Source of the DNA: Paracoccaceae bacterium | GTDB lineage: Bacteria; Pseudomonadota; Alphaproteobacteria; Rhodobacterales; Rhodobacteraceae | Direction of reading: 5' to 3' | Assembly: GCA_013214715.1 (NCBI GenBank) | Contig: JABSSB010000171.1 | Location: forward strand, 1,910 to 10,292 | DNA: 8,383 nt | Shown: one piece after another, positions 6,390 through 8,383 of the stretch | Layout of the letters: every line of letters begins with the position of its first letter | Position numbering within the stretch: position 1 is the stretch's first letter | Position numbers and translations under genes: made by a program | The notes under the pieces: model-generated | Seen by the model: the letters and a program-made list of their open reading frames with translations, nothing else | Told to the model about the DNA's origin: nothing | Database searches by the model: none

Positions 6390-7748
6390 TTACTTCAGAG
6401 CGTCCCAGGACGCCTGGATTTCACGGGCCACGGTGCCCGCGTCTTTGCCACCGGCAAAATCAACCATGCCGGTCCAGAAGGTGCCTGCACCAACGCCACC
6501 GGGCATCAGGTCCGACCCGTCAAACCGGAAGGTGGTCGCGCCGAGCAAAACTTCGCCCAGACCGCGCATCGTGTCGTCCAGGTAGGCATCAAGGTTCACA
6601 CCATTATGCGGGGTCAGGAAGCCGGTCTGCGCCATCATCACCTCATGCGCCAGCGGCAGCTTGAAGAACTCCATGATCGCATCTGTGCCTTCGGTCTGAT
6701 CGGTCACAGCCATCAGCGTGCCACCACCCAGAACCGGGTTGCCCAGATCCTTGTCGGCATAGGACGGGAAGTAGAAGAAATCGGCATCCACGCCGAATTC
6801 GACATCTTCCGGGAAGAAGGCCGGCACAAAGGACGCCTGACGGTGCATGTAGCACTGCGGAGGCGCCGAGAAGAGGCCCTTTGGGCTGTCGCGGAAATCG
6901 GTCGACGCCACAGCCCCAGCACCGCCAGAGACTTTGGCATCATCACCGATGAACCAGCCGAACTCTTCAATGGCTGCAATCACGCGCGGATCGTCAAAGG
7001 CCATCTCATTGGTGGTCCAGGCGTCATAGACTTCGGGCGGCTGCGTGCGCAACATCATGTCTTCGACCCAGTCTGTCGCGGGCCAGCCGGTTGCGGCCCC
7101 TGATCCCAGGCCGATGCACCAGGGTGTTTCGCCTTCAGCAACGATCTGCTCAGTCAGGGCCTTCAGCTCTTCCATGCTTTCGGGGATTTCATAACCCGCG
7201 TCTTCGAAGTTTTCCGGGCTATACCAGACCAGCGACTTCACATTCACATTGTAGAAGAAGCCATACATCTGGTCGGCGCCGTTCTCATCCGCATAGGTGC
7301 CCAGATCGACCCAGGACTGGCCAGCGGCATAGTTGTCACGCACCCAAGCGTCCATGCCACCGTTCAGCGGGGCAAGCTGACCCTTGGCCGCCATCACGGC
7401 TGCCAGACCAGGCTGCGGGAACACCGCGATATTCGGGGGAGAGCCTGCTTCGGTATCAATCACGATCTGCTGTTCGAAGCTGTCTGACCCGGCGTAGGTC
7501 ACCTCAGCGCCCGTCGCATCCATGAAATAGGCCAGAACGTTACGGAAGTAATCATCCTCGGGGCTCAACCACGGCCCGGAAATTGTGATGGTCTGGCCGG
7601 AGAGATCAGGCGCGCCTTCGGCCCAGGCGTTGTAACTGTCCCAGCTGAACCGCGCATCATCGGTGCCGAACACCAGATGGCCATCGGCGTGCGCGCTCAT
7701 GGCAAACAATGCTGACGCAGCAACGCCAGCAAACAAGGTCTTTTTCAT
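6390..7748 (-). CDS. aglE: Periplasmic alpha-glucoside-binding protein AglE
   Basis: This 452-residue solute-binding protein (family 1, MalE-like) should capture alpha-glucosides in the periplasm and deliver them to AglFG. A Sec signal peptide is clear: MKK, a hydrophobic core (residues 4-18) and a cleavage site after AHA (19-21), leaving a mature N-terminus DGHLVFG. There is no lipobox cysteine, so the protein is soluble. Family-like blocks include ISGPWLSPED (56-65), GSPPNIAVFPQPG (102-114) and ETPWCIGLGSGAATGWPATDW (207-227). Two cysteines (Cys211 and Cys299, the latter in PPQCYMHRQASF) could form a disulfide. The ATG has a GGGAGGA Shine-Dalgarno (7753-7759), spaced a little tightly. It is the first gene of the operon, preceded by an operator and a promoter candidate, and followed by a hairpin expected to raise its share of the transcript. 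Sugar range cannot be read from sequence; maltose, sucrose and trehalose are known for S. meliloti AglE. Confidence 0.93.
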   Translation of the reverse strand: MKKTLFAGVAASALFAMSAHADGHLVFGTDDARFSWDSYNAWAEGAPDLSGQTITISGPWLSPEDDYFRNVLAYFMDATGAEVTYAGSDSFEQQIVIDTEAGSPPNIAVFPQPGLAAVMAAKGQLAPLNGGMDAWVRDNYAAGQSWVDLGTYADENGADQMYGFFYNVNVKSLVWYSPENFEDAGYEIPESMEELKALTEQIVAEGETPWCIGLGSGAATGWPATDWVEDMMLRTQPPEVYDAWTTNEMAFDDPRVIAAIEEFGWFIGDDAKVSGGAGAVASTDFRDSPKGLFSAPPQCYMHRQASFVPAFFPEDVEFGVDADFFYFPSYADKDLGNPVLGGGTLMAVTDQTEGTDAIMEFFKLPLAHEVMMAQTGFLTPHNGVNLDAYLDDTMRGLGEVLLGATTFRFDGSDLMPGGVGAGTFWTGMVDFAGGKDAGTVAREIQASWDALK

Positions 7749-7762
7749 GTCATCCTCCCAAT

Positions 7763-7775
7763 GGCGCTTTGCGCC
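7763..7775 (-). other. Small GC-rich hairpin in the aglE leader
   Basis: GGCGC and GCGCC flank a 3-base loop (AAA in the RNA), 4 bases upstream of the aglE Shine-Dalgarno. The stem is 5 bp and fully GC. It also carries an AAGCGC half matching the nearby operators. It could affect ribosome access or mRNA stability, or could be a weak third operator half-site; neither is proven. Confidence 0.4.
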
Positions 7776-7805
7776 GGACGGTCTCGCGCATTGCGGGCAT
7801 TTCCC

Positions 7806-7817
7806 AAAGCGCTTTGA
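7806..7817. promoter_or_regulatory. LacI-type operator O1 (aglE side)
   Basis: CAAAGCGCTTTG is a perfect 12-bp palindrome with the central CG step typical of LacI/GalR operators. It lies just downstream of the candidate aglE transcription start and about 58 bases before the aglE ATG, a normal repression position. The same 10-bp core occurs again beside aglR, so AglR is the likely ligand. Confidence 0.75.
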
Positions 7818-7825
7818 GTGGCCGC

Positions 7826-7854
7826 ACCCTGTGGTAATTACTCCGTACTGTCAA
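7826..7854 (-). promoter_or_regulatory. Candidate promoter of the aglEFGAK operon
   Basis: On the minus strand a perfect TTGACA (7849-7854) is followed after 17 bases by CAGGGT (7826-7831), a poor -10 match. Transcription would start near 7819, just ahead of operator O1. The -35 is good and the position fits, but the weak -10 suggests an alphaproteobacterial-type promoter or help from an activator. Confidence 0.45.
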
Positions 7855-7862
7855 GCCTCACC

Positions 7863-7874
7863 TTGGGCGCTAAC
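7863..7874. repeat. Left arm of a widely spaced inverted repeat (TTGGGCGCTAAC)
   Basis: This 12-mer matches, inverted and with one extra G, the sequence GTTAGCGCCAA at 7950-7960. It lies just upstream of the candidate aglE -35 box, a place suited to an activator or a second regulator. It shares GCGCT with the LacI-type operators, so it may be a degenerate relative. Confidence 0.45.
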
Positions 7875-7922
7875 AGACAAATCCAGTGTCTATTTATGCT
7901 GCGCTGCAGCAATTTCGGGTGA

Positions 7923-7950
7923 TTGACCTCATACGAATTTGCCCCATAAG
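7923..7950 (+). promoter_or_regulatory. Candidate promoter of aglR
   Basis: TTGACC (7923-7928) and CATAAG (7945-7950) are separated by 16 bases. Transcription would start near 7957, right before operator O2, which would make the gene autorepressed. Match to consensus is fair, not strong. Confidence 0.45.
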
Positions 7951-7960
7951 TTAGCGCCAA
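7950..7960. repeat. Right arm of the inverted repeat (GTTAGCGCCAA)
   Basis: Inverse counterpart of 7863-7874, differing by one G. It overlaps the last base of the candidate aglR -10 box and the likely aglR transcription start and touches operator O2. Confidence 0.45.
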
Positions 7961-7978
7961 CTTTAAAGCGCTTTGAAG
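7961..7978. promoter_or_regulatory. LacI-type operator O2 (aglR side)
   Basis: CTTTAAAGCGCTTTGAAG is an 18-bp palindrome with one mismatched pair and a perfect AAAGCGCTTT core (7965-7974), the same core as O1. It lies between the candidate aglR promoter and the aglR start, so bound repressor would block aglR. Centre-to-centre distance to O1 is 158 bp. Confidence 0.75.
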
Positions 7979-7999
7979 AGCGCAGAGCTGGAAAAACCC

Positions 8000-8383
8000 G
8001 TGAACCTGAAAGAGCTGTCATCCCTGCTGGGCCTGTCCCAAACCACGGTGAGCCGCGCCCTGAACGGCTATCCTGAGGTTGGCGCGCGCACGCGTGAGAG
8101 GGTTCTGAAAGCGGCACAGGATCACGGCTATCACCCTGATAGCCGCGCCAAAAGTCTGGCCACGGGGCGGGCGATGGCAATCGGGCATGTGATTCCCCTG
8201 TCCTCGGGACATGAGATGGTGAACCCGGTCTTTTCCGATTTCATCGCGGGTGCGGGGGAAGTCTATTCGCGCAACGGCTATGACATGCTGCTATCGGTGG
8301 TCGAGGATGCGGGCGAAGAAGACGCCTATCGCAACATGCACAGCCGTCGGGCGGTGGATGGGATCATCCTGCATGGCCCCAAG
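8000..8383 (+). CDS. aglR: LacI/GalR-family transcriptional regulator AglR, 5' part (runs off the right edge)
   Basis: The first 128 residues of a sugar-responsive repressor. The N-terminus is a textbook LacI helix-turn-helix, MNLKELSSLLGLSQTTVSRALNGYPEV, with the recognition helix at about 14-21. The third helix follows (about 29-42), then the hinge with SLATGRA, whose Leu53 would wedge into the central CG step of the operator. The start of the periplasmic-binding-like sensor domain follows (IGHVIPL, then NPVFSDFIAGAGEVYSRNGYDMLLS). It is transcribed away from aglEFGAK and flanked by matching operators, as aglR is in S. meliloti. The GTG start fits the family N-terminus, although its Shine-Dalgarno is weak. 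A TTG at 7973-7975 would add nine residues but lies inside operator O2 and has no ribosome site. The effector sugar is unknown; the C-terminal two thirds are not in view. Confidence 0.88.
   Translation, partial: MNLKELSSLLGLSQTTVSRALNGYPEVGARTRERVLKAAQDHGYHPDSRAKSLATGRAMAIGHVIPLSSGHEMVNPVFSDFIAGAGEVYSRNGYDMLLSVVEDAGEEDAYRNMHSRRAVDGIILHGPK

Noticed and set aside
5870..7103. Plus-strand open frames opposite aglF and aglE
   Set aside because: These shadow two well-identified genes, span the intercistronic hairpin, and have no family features.
7897..7911. TGCTGC-GCT-GCAGCA inverted repeat in the divergent spacer
   Set aside because: Only six base pairs with low-complexity GCTGC content, and not repeated elsewhere in the spacer; too weak to call a site.
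7973..7999. TTG at 7973 as the start of aglR
   Set aside because: It lies within operator O2 and lacks a Shine-Dalgarno; the GTG at 8000 gives the standard LacI N-terminus.

Overview
The window looks like chromosomal DNA of an alphaproteobacterium, most probably a Rhodobacteraceae (Roseobacter-type) species. It is moderately GC-rich with strong Shine-Dalgarno sites. The protein set and gene order match the alpha-glucoside utilisation locus known from Sinorhizobium meliloti (aglR divergent from aglEFGAK). The family names come from recognising protein motifs by eye; no search was run.

Layout: (1) Positions 1-1235, plus strand, hold the remains of a type I secretion operon. The 3' part of an RTX-type ABC exporter gene carries an in-frame amber codon and a -1 frameshift. 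It is followed by a HlyD-family adaptor gene cut off after 95 codons. Both look like decaying pseudogenes. (2) Positions 1288-7748, minus strand, hold a complete, tightly packed operon transcribed aglE-aglF-aglG-aglA-aglK: periplasmic binding protein, two permeases, cytoplasmic GH13 alpha-glucosidase and transport ATPase. (3) Positions 7749-7999 are a divergent control region with two near-identical LacI-type palindromic operators, candidate promoters on both strands and an additional inverted repeat. (4) From 8000 to the right edge, plus strand, is the 5' part of a LacI/GalR-type repressor gene (aglR).

How it works together (inference from the family): AglE captures alpha-glucosides (sucrose, maltose or trehalose class) in the periplasm, AglF/AglG with AglK import them, and AglA hydrolyses them in the cytosol. 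AglR probably represses both its own gene and the operon through the AAAGCGCTTT sites until a sugar signal is present. A strong hairpin between aglE and aglF probably lets the binding protein be made in excess over the membrane parts.

Nothing here demands a new type of system. The points most worth a second look are the multiply broken secretion operon, the architecture of the divergent control region, the intercistronic hairpin, and the unusual HlyD junction next to aglK.
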